From JAFGVL01 sp963663245 (GTDB lineage: Bacteria; Bacteroidota; Bacteroidia; Bacteroidales; Paludibacteraceae): DNA of 64,000 nt. The stretch is from positions 1,178,001-1,242,000 of the forward strand of contig OY760143.1 in the NCBI GenBank assembly GCA_963663245.1. The letters are read 5' to 3'. Below are positions 33,579 through 41,938 of this stretch, piece after piece. The position numbers and the translations under genes were made by a program. Positions within the stretch are counted from its first letter, which is position 1, and every line of letters begins with the position of its first letter. Under the pieces are notes generated by a model. The model was not told where the DNA came from. It did no database searches and worked only from the letters and a program-made list of their open reading frames with translations.

Positions 33579-33956
33579 TTACTTAGAAGTTTTAAATGAA
33601 AGGATATAAATAGATACAGCTATGGCAATGGCAAAGAGTAAGATCTTTACGAATAAAAGAGGAACTATAAACAAAGCGCTATAGCTTATTGTAGTCCATA
33701 AAAGAGTTATGGCAATGATTTTAATATGAAGAGGAATGCTGCGGTGTTCTCGGAAATTTTTAATATAAGGACCAAAATATTTGTGGTTGAGTAACCAATT
33801 ATAAAGACGTTCTGAGCTTTTAGCAAACAGAGCTGCAGCAAGTAATAGGAAAGGGGTAGTTGGTAAAAGAGGTAAGAAAATACCTAGTATTCCTAAGCTT
33901 AAACTTATTACGCCTAATATACTTAATAATAATTTTATGGTTTTATTGTTTTTCAC
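33579..33956 (-). CDS. DUF454 (YbaN-like) membrane protein
   Basis: The 125-residue product has the DUF454 opening (LGVISLSLGILGIFLPLLPT, then TPFLLLAAALFAKSSERLY), a cytoplasmic-looking loop NHKYFGPYIKNFREHRSIP, and two further spans. Function unknown. It overlaps the upstream gene by 14 bp and so belongs to that operon. Confidence 0.92.
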   Translation of the reverse strand: MKNNKTIKLLLSILGVISLSLGILGIFLPLLPTTPFLLLAAALFAKSSERLYNWLLNHKYFGPYIKNFREHRSIPLHIKIIAITLLWTTISYSALFIVPLLFVKILLFAIAIAVSIYILSFKTSK

Positions 33957-34887
33957 TTCTCTCTTTTATTTTTTCAAATGCGACTATTCCCCAAACCAAT
34001 AAGAGAGAAAAAATATACCGTGGCAACGATACCCAAAAAAAAGGAGCCCCTATAGCAACAAATAACATAGGATCTTCTAGTTGAGAATGGTTAAGTGCTA
34101 AGTGGTAGTTTAGTCTTGTTGTTTCAGATTGATTAATATCTCCTTTGTTGATTTCCTCTATTAGCACACCAGAGCCATAGGCAAGACCCAATGTTTGGGC
34201 TACAATCCACAAAAAAGAAGTGTTGGGTGACATACCCATTATTTTCATTACAGGAGCTAATGCTTTAGATAGAAATCCGAGAATTTTAAATGCTTGTAGA
34301 ATATTTTGTAGAAACATTAAGCTAAATATGATAAGTAGTATGCGAATTACCAATAAACCATTTCTAGTTCCCCAGTTAATTAAGAAATCTATAAATGAGG
34401 TAGGAGTAGCGTATACCTCTGCAAAGTGTGCTTCTCCAAAGCTTTCTTTGCTAGGTAATATCCAATTCAGGAAAACTGCCGAAGCAAAACTAAATAAGAG
34501 TCGTACAACAAATATTATATAAGGATTGGAGCCTGACTTTTTTTGTACAGCACATTCAAATAGCATATTGTGAGAGATAACACACATTGAACCTAAGATG
34601 ATAATTTCGCGCATATCTAAATCTAAAGAGGAAATTATGGCAATAGGAGCATAGCAACTTACAAAAATACTACTAATAAATGCGATGCTTGCCTCTCCAG
34701 ATAAACCAATCAGTTCAAAAGCAGGACTAACGATATTAGAAAGAGGATCAAGTAAATTAAAGTATTGCAGGATGCCAACAGCAAGAGAAAGGGGAATCAT
34801 AATTTTTATTATCCACCAAGCTGTTCTACGTGCTTTGGGTAAAGCATCAATAAATGCATGAGATATTTTTTTGGAGAACGAGTTCAT
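33943..34887 (-). CDS. Nucleoside-recognition (Gate) domain membrane protein
   Basis: The 314-residue product has about eight spans and Gate-domain-like segments near both ends (ARRTAWWIIKIMIPLSLAVG and FLGFLSKALAPVMKIMGMSP region). Relatives include SpmA/SpmB and permease-like proteins whose substrate is unresolved. It probably works in the inner membrane as a transporter or gate. Confidence 0.8.
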   Translation of the reverse strand: MNSFSKKISHAFIDALPKARRTAWWIIKIMIPLSLAVGILQYFNLLDPLSNIVSPAFELIGLSGEASIAFISSIFVSCYAPIAIISSLDLDMREIIILGSMCVISHNMLFECAVQKKSGSNPYIIFVVRLLFSFASAVFLNWILPSKESFGEAHFAEVYATPTSFIDFLINWGTRNGLLVIRILLIIFSLMFLQNILQAFKILGFLSKALAPVMKIMGMSPNTSFLWIVAQTLGLAYGSGVLIEEINKGDINQSETTRLNYHLALNHSQLEDPMLFVAIGAPFFWVSLPRYIFSLLLVWGIVAFEKIKERSEKQ

Positions 34888-34998
34888 GTGTGTTTAAATC
34901 ATCAAGTAGAGCTACGTAATAAAATATGAATGTAGTTTTTAATCTTATACCATTATTTTCTCAAAGATAAGTAATAAAAATACACATTTCATTTTGAA

Positions 34999-35247
34999 GC
35001 AAAAAAAAAGGCTGCCCACCGACAACCTTTTTTTACCTTAAATCTAATACTATGAAAAACACAGTTCAAATATAGGGCATATTGTATGTTTTATGGGGTT
35101 GTAATTTGGAAATACAGGGTGTCATTTTCGGAAAAAATGTAGTTTTAGTAGGCTTTTTCATACTTTTTGTAAAAAAAGAAGGGCTATCTTTCGACAACCC
35201 CTTCTTTACCTTAAATCTATACTATGAAAAACACTGTTCAAATATAA
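34999..35247. repeat. Two direct repeats with hairpin and a 7-codon frame
   Basis: Units at 35001-35075 and 35171-35247 each contain a hairpin with A/T-rich outer arms (AAAAAAAGG/CCTTTTTTT; AAGAAGGG/CCCCTTCTT), then TTTACCTTAAATCTA and a plus-strand frame encoding MKNTVQI. The two frames differ by a silent ACA/ACT change and by TAG/TAA stops. On the minus strand the hairpins are followed by T runs, so they can serve as tandem terminators for rlmI. The rest of 34888-35348 shows nothing else I can support. Confidence 0.65.
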
Positions 35248-35348
35248 AGTAAAAAAAGCTCAACTTCCATACAGTATGTCATGTTGTGAGGTATAACTTT
35301 ATAACTATGTTATAAAGCAACTATTAATTCTCATTATAAACATACTTA

Positions 35349-36524
35349 TTATTCTACGTAAAGTACTAAGCCTTTTAAATATTCTCCCTCTGGATGATAA
35401 ATATTTACTGGATGATCTGCTGGTTGTGTTAGTTGGTGAAGAATACGAACTACACGTTTGCTTTGTGCGGCAGCACTAAAAACAGCCAATCTAAATTGTT
35501 CTCTTGTTACAACCTGAGAACAAGAGAAGGTGAATAATATGCCTCCTGGTTTTATTTGTTCAAATGCTTTTGCATTTAATTTACGATAGCCTTGTAATGC
35601 ATTTCGTAAGGCCGAACGATGTTTTGCAAATGCCGGAGGGTCTAATACAATGAGGTCGTATTCATCTTGAATGTCATTTAAATATTTAAAGGCATCAACA
35701 GCAAAAGCTTTGTGTCTGCTATCATCTCCAAAATTTAACTCTATATTTCTATTCGTTAGTTCGATAGCTTTAGCAGAACTATCAACAGAGTGTACTACCT
35801 TGGCACCACCGCGCAAAGCATAAAAAGAAAAGCCTCCGGTATAACAAAACATATTTAATACAGAGCGATTTTTAGAGTACTGTTCAATTAAAGCTCTGTT
35901 TTCACGCTGGTCAACAAAGAAACCTGTTTTTTGTCCCTTTAGCCAATCGGCATGAAATTTTAGTCCGTTTTCAACGGCAATCGATTCAGAATATTTGCCA
36001 ATTAAATAGCCATCTTCTTTCTCAATAGGAGCTTTAAATGGTAAGGTAGTTTCTGATTTGTAGTACACGTTTTTTAAACTAGGTACAGTTTTAACTAAGC
36101 TTTCTGCAATGCTTGTGCGTGACATGTGTATGCCTACAGAGTGTGCTTGCATTACAGCTGATTCTCCATATACGTCAACTATAAGTCCAGGTAGTGTATC
36201 TCCCTCACCATGTATTAAACGATAGGTGTTATTGTTTTCGTTTTCGGCTAAGTGTAAGGCTTTACGTAAGGTATAAGCGTTAGCTATTTTTTCATCCCAA
36301 AAGTTAGAGTCAATATCTCTTTTTTCAAAACTAATAACGCGTACGGCAATACTGCCTATTTGATAATGACCAAGAGCCAAGTAATTTCCCTTGCTGTCAC
36401 ATAACTCTACTATATCACCTTCAGCTGGTTTACCATCAATGTGTTGAATGGCACCTGAAAAAATCCAAGGATGAAAGCGTTGAAGTGATTCTTCTTTACG
36501 AGGTTTAAGCGTTATTTTAATCAT
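35349..36524 (-). CDS. rlmI: 23S rRNA (cytosine-C5) methyltransferase, RlmI type
   Basis: The 391-residue product has an N-terminal PUA domain (LKPRKEESLQRFHPWIFSGA) and a class I SAM-methyltransferase domain with VLNMFCYTGGFSFYALRGGA and the catalytic-loop motif LIVLDPPAFAKHRSA. RlmI methylates C1962 of E. coli 23S rRNA at C5; the family match in order and length is good. It overlaps the exonuclease gene by 4 bp, so translation is likely coupled. Confidence 0.92.
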   Translation of the reverse strand: MIKITLKPRKEESLQRFHPWIFSGAIQHIDGKPAEGDIVELCDSKGNYLALGHYQIGSIAVRVISFEKRDIDSNFWDEKIANAYTLRKALHLAENENNNTYRLIHGEGDTLPGLIVDVYGESAVMQAHSVGIHMSRTSIAESLVKTVPSLKNVYYKSETTLPFKAPIEKEDGYLIGKYSESIAVENGLKFHADWLKGQKTGFFVDQRENRALIEQYSKNRSVLNMFCYTGGFSFYALRGGAKVVHSVDSSAKAIELTNRNIELNFGDDSRHKAFAVDAFKYLNDIQDEYDLIVLDPPAFAKHRSALRNALQGYRKLNAKAFEQIKPGGILFTFSCSQVVTREQFRLAVFSAAAQSKRVVRILHQLTQPADHPVNIYHPEGEYLKGLVLYVE

Positions 36525-37108
36525 TGTGCGTTTTTCAAGTCCATTAGTTGTAAATATATTCTACGTGTAGCCCAAGCATCTGTAGCTGCATATTTCTGTT
36601 GAGCCTCAGTAAGTATATCTGATTCCCAATTTGAGAGCCGTTGTGATTTGGATATTTTTTCTTGGAATAAAATGGCAAATACTTTTTGTAAACTAAGTTC
36701 AGCAATTCCGTAGTCTTCAACAATATCTTGCAGGTCAATACATGCTTTTTGAATAAAAGGTTTACGTTTCTTTAATGCTAGAAAATCATCACGAAGAGAT
36801 AATCCAATTTTTTTTATTTGTGGGTTAGTTAGAATTTCAAGTAGTTCTTTTGGAAATCCAATTTTATTTAGACGAAACAAATAACAAACACTTTCAGTAG
36901 AGATTTGAACTAAGGCAACTTTATTAGTAACTCCTTTTTTAAAGGCCGGTTTTGTTTCAGTATCTAAACCTAAAATTGTTTCTTGTTGTAAATGTGAAAT
37001 GGCTGACTTGAAGGTTGTTTTGCTATCTACAATAATAATATCTCCTTGAAAGGAAGATATTGGCAACTCATTAACAGCTTCTTTCGTTATACTAGGTTCA
37101 ATCTTCAT
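36521..37108 (-). CDS. 3'-5' exonuclease (RNase D-like, DEDDy)
   Basis: The 195-residue product is a single DEDD exonuclease domain: LGLDTETKPAF (first Asp and Glu), KIGLSLRDDFLAL (second Asp) and the Tyr-x3-Asp of YAATDAWATRRIY. No HRDC domain follows. It likely trims RNA or DNA ends. It overlaps rlmI and the DUF5063 gene, forming a three-gene operon common in Bacteroidota. Confidence 0.92.
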   Translation of the reverse strand: MKIEPSITKEAVNELPISSFQGDIIIVDSKTTFKSAISHLQQETILGLDTETKPAFKKGVTNKVALVQISTESVCYLFRLNKIGFPKELLEILTNPQIKKIGLSLRDDFLALKKRKPFIQKACIDLQDIVEDYGIAELSLQKVFAILFQEKISKSQRLSNWESDILTEAQQKYAATDAWATRRIYLQLMDLKNAQ

Positions 37109-37751
37109 TTTCGCTTTTTGTTGAATTAAGAAATGCCTCCATATCTTCGTTGTGCTGATGGGATAGAAAGTCTTTTTTTAATGAGTCAACAGATATCTCC
37201 TCCTCATTTTCCTCCTCATTTTCCTCCTCATTATTATATAATGCACTATGTAAAGCCTGCAAACAATTCACTAATCGTTGTCCCCAAAACTCTTTAAAGG
37301 ATGTAAGGCATATTGCTGTCACATCATTCATTACTTCTTCATTTCCAATTTGATAGCAGAGTAAGAAGTCCTTAAGGTCTTGGTAGATGTCAGCTAAATT
37401 TTCGGAAATATCTGTTGCAATACCTTCTTCGCTTAATTGAATGTCTGGATGGAAAACTTCTAAATAACGATCAGAGCTTCCTAGTACTTCACTTATGGTT
37501 TGTTTAATGAATTCGTAATCTGTTTCGCGAACAAAACGCTCAGGCTCTTCTTCTAAAATTCTTTCGGGGCTCTCAATTAATGAAGTTTTAAGATATAGTA
37601 GCGGGAGAATTTTTAAGGCTCGCTGTATAAAGTCTTTTTTTGAGAATGATTCAGCACTTTCAAGGAATAAACATGTTTCAGCAGCTACAGTAACAAATTC
37701 AATAGTGCTTCTATTAAATACTCCTTCGGTATATTTATCTTTTTCGGACAT
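37098..37751 (-). CDS. DUF5063 family protein
   Basis: The 217-residue product is helical and acidic and fits DUF5063, often found upstream of the exonuclease-RlmI pair. Near residue 175-186 it has the low-complexity run EENEEENEEE, coded by a 12 bp tandem repeat (about 37199-37230), which could vary in copy number. It starts the operon. Function unknown. Confidence 0.82.
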   Translation of the reverse strand: MSEKDKYTEGVFNRSTIEFVTVAAETCLFLESAESFSKKDFIQRALKILPLLYLKTSLIESPERILEEEPERFVRETDYEFIKQTISEVLGSSDRYLEVFHPDIQLSEEGIATDISENLADIYQDLKDFLLCYQIGNEEVMNDVTAICLTSFKEFWGQRLVNCLQALHSALYNNEEENEEENEEEISVDSLKKDFLSHQHNEDMEAFLNSTKSENED

Positions 37752-37974
37752 AGTTAAATGGTATATTACTGTGCTAAATAAGCTTTGTACTTTGCATGCG
37801 CATAGTCAAAGATATTTTTATTTGTCATTCCCTGCAAAAATACAAAAAAAAGGCTCTATTTCGGTTAAACCTTTTCATTATTTAACGGTCATAGAATTGA
37901 GCTCATAGAATAATTGTGTAGTAATTTAACCATTTATTTTACTGATATTCTTATTTCTTGTTTATTTTTGTTGC

Positions 37975-38523
37975 ATGGCAGATGATTTTAATGAAAAAGA
38001 ATTGATCGCAATGCTTCAAGATAAAAAGCAAAATGAAAAAGCTTTTAATCAAGTGGTGTTGCAATTTCAGCAACAAATTTATTGGCAAATTCGTAAGATG
38101 GTGCTTACTCATGACGATGCTAATGATGTAATGCAAAACACCTTTATAAAAGCATGGAAAGGATTAAAAACTTTTCGAGGTGATGCTAAACTCTCAACTT
38201 GGTTGTATAGAATCGCGGTTAATGAGTCGCTTACTTTTATAAGCAAACAGCGTAATCAAAATATTGGAGCAGACCCTGAAGATATTTTGCTTAATAAAAT
38301 GGAAGCAGATGCTTATTTTGATGGTGATGAATTGCAATTGAAATTACAGCAAGCAGTAATGAGCTTACCAGAAAAGCAACGACTGGTATTTAATATGAAG
38401 TATTTTGATGATATGAAATACGATGAGATTGAAGGAGTGCTTGGTACTTCGGTAGGAGCGCTAAAAGCATCTTATCATTTAGCAGTAAAAAAAATAGAAA
38501 CCTTTTTTAAACAAGAAGAATAA
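37975..38523 (+). CDS. ECF-type RNA polymerase sigma factor
   Basis: The 182-residue product has sigma region 2 (DDANDVMQNTFIKAWKGLKT) and region 4 (LPEKQRLVFNMKYFDDMKYD with a following HTH GTSVGALKASYHLAVKK). A TATTTTTG match to the Bacteroidota -7 box TAnnTTTG lies at 37963-37970, very close to the ATG, which suggests a near-leaderless mRNA or a slightly later start. The next gene, 12 bp away, encodes a likely membrane-bound partner. Confidence 0.93.
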   Translation: MADDFNEKELIAMLQDKKQNEKAFNQVVLQFQQQIYWQIRKMVLTHDDANDVMQNTFIKAWKGLKTFRGDAKLSTWLYRIAVNESLTFISKQRNQNIGADPEDILLNKMEADAYFDGDELQLKLQQAVMSLPEKQRLVFNMKYFDDMKYDEIEGVLGTSVGALKASYHLAVKKIETFFKQEE

Positions 38524-38535
38524 ACAAATACAAAG

Positions 38536-38928
38536 ATGGCAACAAATAAAAAACCAACTTTAAACGAAATCTCAAAAAAGTCACCATTTAAAGTGCCTGA
38601 CAATTATTTCGAAGACTTTGCTTCTCGTATGCAAGAAACTATTGCTGAGGAAAACAAAGTTGTGCCTATGTTCCAACGATTACGTCCTTATTTATATGTA
38701 GCAGCTTCGGTAGTAGTTATATTAACTGTATCTCTTTTTGCATTTAATGGAAATGAAAAAGAGACAGAAATGATGGCTGGTAAAGATGCAGATACTACTC
38801 AAGTAACTGAGCCGTTAAATAAACAGGTGGCAATGAGTACGAAGGAAGTGGATGATGTTTATCTAGACGAGCTTGATGATGAAGAGTTATTTGAAGAGCT
38901 ATATGATGAAATGTATGACGATATTTAA
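38536..38928 (+). CDS. Single-span membrane protein, probable anti-sigma partner
   Basis: The 130-residue product has a soluble N-terminus (KSPFKVPDNYFEDFASRMQE), one membrane span (YLYVAASVVVILTVSLFAF) and a very acidic outer tail (YLDELDDEELFEELYDEMYD). It has no zinc-binding anti-sigma motif. The position directly after the sigma factor suggests regulation of it; that is inference. Confidence 0.7.
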   Translation: MATNKKPTLNEISKKSPFKVPDNYFEDFASRMQETIAEENKVVPMFQRLRPYLYVAASVVVILTVSLFAFNGNEKETEMMAGKDADTTQVTEPLNKQVAMSTKEVDDVYLDELDDEELFEELYDEMYDDI

Positions 38929-38943
38929 ATTTCTCTATAAGTT

Positions 38944-38972
38944 AACCCTCTCAGTTTCTGAGAGGGTTTTTT
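38944..38972 (+). terminator. Rho-independent terminator of the sigma factor operon
   Basis: AACCCTCTCAG and CTGAGAGGGTT form an 11 bp stem around TTT, followed by a T run. Confidence 0.9.
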
Positions 38973-39056
38973 ATTTATGCATAGAGTGAAATAAACAACT
39001 CTACATTTTACTTTGTAGATTTAGAATATTGCTTTATATTTGCAACTGCAAAACAG

Positions 39057-39127
39057 GGTTCCTTGGCCGAGTGGCTAGGCACCGGTCTGCAAAACCGTCT
39101 ACGGCGGTTCGAATCCGCCAGGAACCT
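39057..39127 (+). tRNA. tRNA-Cys (GCA)
   Basis: The acceptor stem pairs GGTTCCT with AGGAACC. The anticodon loop CTGCAAA gives GCA, and the T arm GCGGTTCGAATCCGC is standard. CCA is not encoded. Confidence 0.96.
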
Positions 39128-39128
39128 C

Positions 39129-39163
39129 AAAGCCTTCAAGTGAAAACTTGGAGGCTTTTTTTA
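39129..39163 (+). terminator. Terminator after tRNA-Cys
   Basis: AAAGCCTTCAAGT pairs with ACTTGGAGGCTTT across GAAA, with one mismatch, and is followed by T residues. Confidence 0.85.
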
Positions 39164-39184
39164 TTGTTGGAGCAATAAATCAAT

Positions 39185-40051
39185 TTATCTATAATAGCGA
39201 AGTATTGATTCCACTTCTTTTATGTAAGCTCCTCCAAACAAATTTACATGTACCAATAATGGGTATAGGTTGTAAATTGCAATACGCTCTTTCCAAGCTT
39301 TTTCTATTGGAAAAGTAGCATGGTATGCTTCATAAAATGCTGTGTCGAAACGACCAAATAAAGTAGTCATGGCTAAGTCGACTTCTCTATGACCATAATA
39401 TACAGCCGGGTCAATTAAAGAAGGTTCCCCTTTTTTATTTACCATATAATTTCCCGACCATAAATCTCCATGTAGTAATGCAGGAACTTCTGTAGGTATT
39501 AAGTTGGGTAGCTGCTTATATAATGTATTGAAGGATTTACGTTGTCTTAAATTTATTTTATTTGCTTGTTCAGCAATGTTCAATTGAACTTCTAATCTTT
39601 CCTTGATAAAGAAATCTACAAAACTATCGTGTTGTTTATTGCTCTGAGGGAGTGTGCCAATATAATTGTCTTCATCTAATCCAAATTGAGTTGCTGTATG
39701 TTTGTGCATGTTGGCTAGCTGTTCTCCAAACTGTTCCCAGAATTTTGCCTTTTGATGGTTAGTTTCTATATAAGAGAGTAGTAGATATGCATCATCATCA
39801 GTATTATTTGCTGTTATTACTTGAGGAATATCAATTTCATTGGTAGAAGACATCAGTTGTAAACCTCTTGCTTCTTTCTCAAACATCTCAGGATATAGTT
39901 TGTTATTATTGTATTTTAGAAAAAAATCACCCTTGTCAGTGCTTAGTTGTATGCTGCGATTAATGTCTCCGCCATAAAGTATTTGGGTATTAAGTACTTT
40001 ACAGGATAAAGTGTCTTCAACGGAGTTTTGTATAAGTTTTGGTAAGCTCAT
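39185..40051 (-). CDS. Fructosamine/ketosamine kinase family protein
   Basis: The 288-residue product has an APH-like kinase fold: LLHGDLWSGNYMVN is the catalytic loop and LIDPAVYYGHREVDLAM the metal-binding segment typical of fructosamine kinases. Such enzymes phosphorylate glycated amines so that they break down, repairing glycated proteins. Single gene, minus strand. Confidence 0.92.
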   Translation of the reverse strand: MSLPKLIQNSVEDTLSCKVLNTQILYGGDINRSIQLSTDKGDFFLKYNNNKLYPEMFEKEARGLQLMSSTNEIDIPQVITANNTDDDAYLLLSYIETNHQKAKFWEQFGEQLANMHKHTATQFGLDEDNYIGTLPQSNKQHDSFVDFFIKERLEVQLNIAEQANKINLRQRKSFNTLYKQLPNLIPTEVPALLHGDLWSGNYMVNKKGEPSLIDPAVYYGHREVDLAMTTLFGRFDTAFYEAYHATFPIEKAWKERIAIYNLYPLLVHVNLFGGAYIKEVESILRYYR

Positions 40052-40172
40052 TACTACAAAGATAATTAAACTTGAACGATGCTTTGTTAAATACTCTTAT
40101 TCATCCTTTAATTAGGATTGAAATAACTAAACATAGTGTACATTTGTATCTTAATAAAATATTTATTCATGT

Positions 40173-41933
40173 ATGTCTAAAAAGACAAAACAAAAAAACA
40201 TAGAACCCAATAAGCCAAAAGCCAATGTGTTTGAGCTTATAGCACCCTATAAATGGATAAGTATATTATTGGTTGTGTTAGCGCTTTTGAGCAATGGTAT
40301 TAATTTAATTATCCCCCAATTAATATCTACAGGTATAGATTCGTATGTAAAGGGAGCCTTTGATTACGTTTCATTAATTCAAAAATTTGTTCTTGCTTCG
40401 GTCTTGATTTTTCTTTTTGCATACTTACAAGGAATAGTTCAAACAATTGTATCTGAAAGAGTTGCTAAAGATATAAGAACCAACCTTTCTAATAAAATTT
40501 CACGTCAAAGTTTTGCTTTTATTCAAGAAGCAAACCCTTCAAAATTATTGTCAAATTTAACTTCTGATATTGATTCTATTAAGTATTTCGTTTCTCAAGC
40601 AGTTGTTTCTATTGCTTCATCAATTTTTATTTTAATAGGAGCGTCTGTGCTTTTACTTTCAATTAATTGGAAGTTGGGTTTAATGATATTAGCAATAATT
40701 CCGATTATAGCTGTTGTCTTTTTTCTAATCTTCTCCAAAGTTAAAGTTCTATTTAAGCAGAGTAGAGAGGTAATTGATTGGCTAAACAAAGTTATTAATG
40801 AGAGTGTGATGGGAGCGGCAATAATTAGAGTAGTAAACTCTCAAATATTCGAATATCAGAAATTTTTGGAGGCTAATACTCGAGCTAGAGATTTGGGATT
40901 GTCTATATTGAAACTTTTTGCCACACTAATGCCATCCGTATTGTTTGTGATGAATATGGCTACTCTTGTTATTTTACTTGTTGGTGGACATTATGTAATT
41001 AATGATGCAATGACTTTAGGAGACTTTGCAGCCTTTAATCAATACCTCATATTATTGATTTTCCCAATAATGATAATTGGGTTTATGAGTAATATGATAG
41101 CACAAGCGAGTGCTTCTTATACACGTATAAAAGAAGTGCTCGAAACTACTGAAAGTGTTGATGAGGGGACAAAAAATAAACCCTTAGACGGGAATATTTC
41201 ATTGCAAAATATTGAAGTGGTTTATGGAAATAAGCCAGTGTTAAAGAATGTGAGTTTTGATGTAAAAGCAGGCTCTCAAACAGCTATAATTGGGCCCACA
41301 GCTGCAGGAAAAACACAGGTGTTGTATTTGTTGACAGGCTTAATTAAAGCAAGTAAAGGCGAAATCTCTTATGATGGAGTTAAGCTAGAATTATACAATA
41401 AAGAAAGTCTGCAGTCTGAGATAGGTTTTGTGTTTCAAGATAGTGTTTTGTTCAATCTAAATTTGCGTGAAAATATAGCGTTTAGTAATATCGTTACGGA
41501 TACATCTCTAGAAAAAGCTATTGAAACAGCAGAGCTAAAGGACTATGTTGATAGCTTGCCAGAGGGTTTAGATGCGCTTATTTCAGAACGAGGCAATAGT
41601 TTGTCAGGTGGACAAAAACAGCGTATTATGTTAGCGCGAGCCTTAGCTTTAAACCCTAAGATTCTTTTATTGGATGATTTTACGGCACGAGTAGATGCAA
41701 AAACCGAAAGAAAAATCATTCAAAATATTCAACGTAATTATCCAAATATTACTCTGATATCAGTTGCTCAAAAAATAGCATCTGTAAGGAATTTTCAGCA
41801 AATAATATTACTCATGCAAGGAGAAGTTGTGGCAAAAGGAACGCACGAGGAGCTTATGAATACTTCTCCAGAATATGTGCAAATTAATAATTCGCAACGT
41901 AGTACCAATCATTATGAAAACAATGAGGATTGA
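40173..41933 (+). CDS. ABC exporter half, degenerate ATP site
   Basis: The 586-residue product is a six-span ABC exporter half joined to an ATPase domain. The Walker A is GPTAAGKT (from residue 374) and the signature LSGGQ (from 477) is standard. The Walker B catalytic Glu is Asp502 (LLLDDFTARVD), and the switch His is replaced by Gln533 (SVAQKIASV). These changes match the degenerate half of a heterodimeric exporter. It overlaps the frame of its partner, so the two are co-translated. Exported substrate unknown. Confidence 0.93.
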   Translation: MSKKTKQKNIEPNKPKANVFELIAPYKWISILLVVLALLSNGINLIIPQLISTGIDSYVKGAFDYVSLIQKFVLASVLIFLFAYLQGIVQTIVSERVAKDIRTNLSNKISRQSFAFIQEANPSKLLSNLTSDIDSIKYFVSQAVVSIASSIFILIGASVLLLSINWKLGLMILAIIPIIAVVFFLIFSKVKVLFKQSREVIDWLNKVINESVMGAAIIRVVNSQIFEYQKFLEANTRARDLGLSILKLFATLMPSVLFVMNMATLVILLVGGHYVINDAMTLGDFAAFNQYLILLIFPIMIIGFMSNMIAQASASYTRIKEVLETTESVDEGTKNKPLDGNISLQNIEVVYGNKPVLKNVSFDVKAGSQTAIIGPTAAGKTQVLYLLTGLIKASKGEISYDGVKLELYNKESLQSEIGFVFQDSVLFNLNLRENIAFSNIVTDTSLEKAIETAELKDYVDSLPEGLDALISERGNSLSGGQKQRIMLARALALNPKILLLDDFTARVDAKTERKIIQNIQRNYPNITLISVAQKIASVRNFQQIILLMQGEVVAKGTHEELMNTSPEYVQINNSQRSTNHYENNED

Positions 41934-41938
41934 TATTA

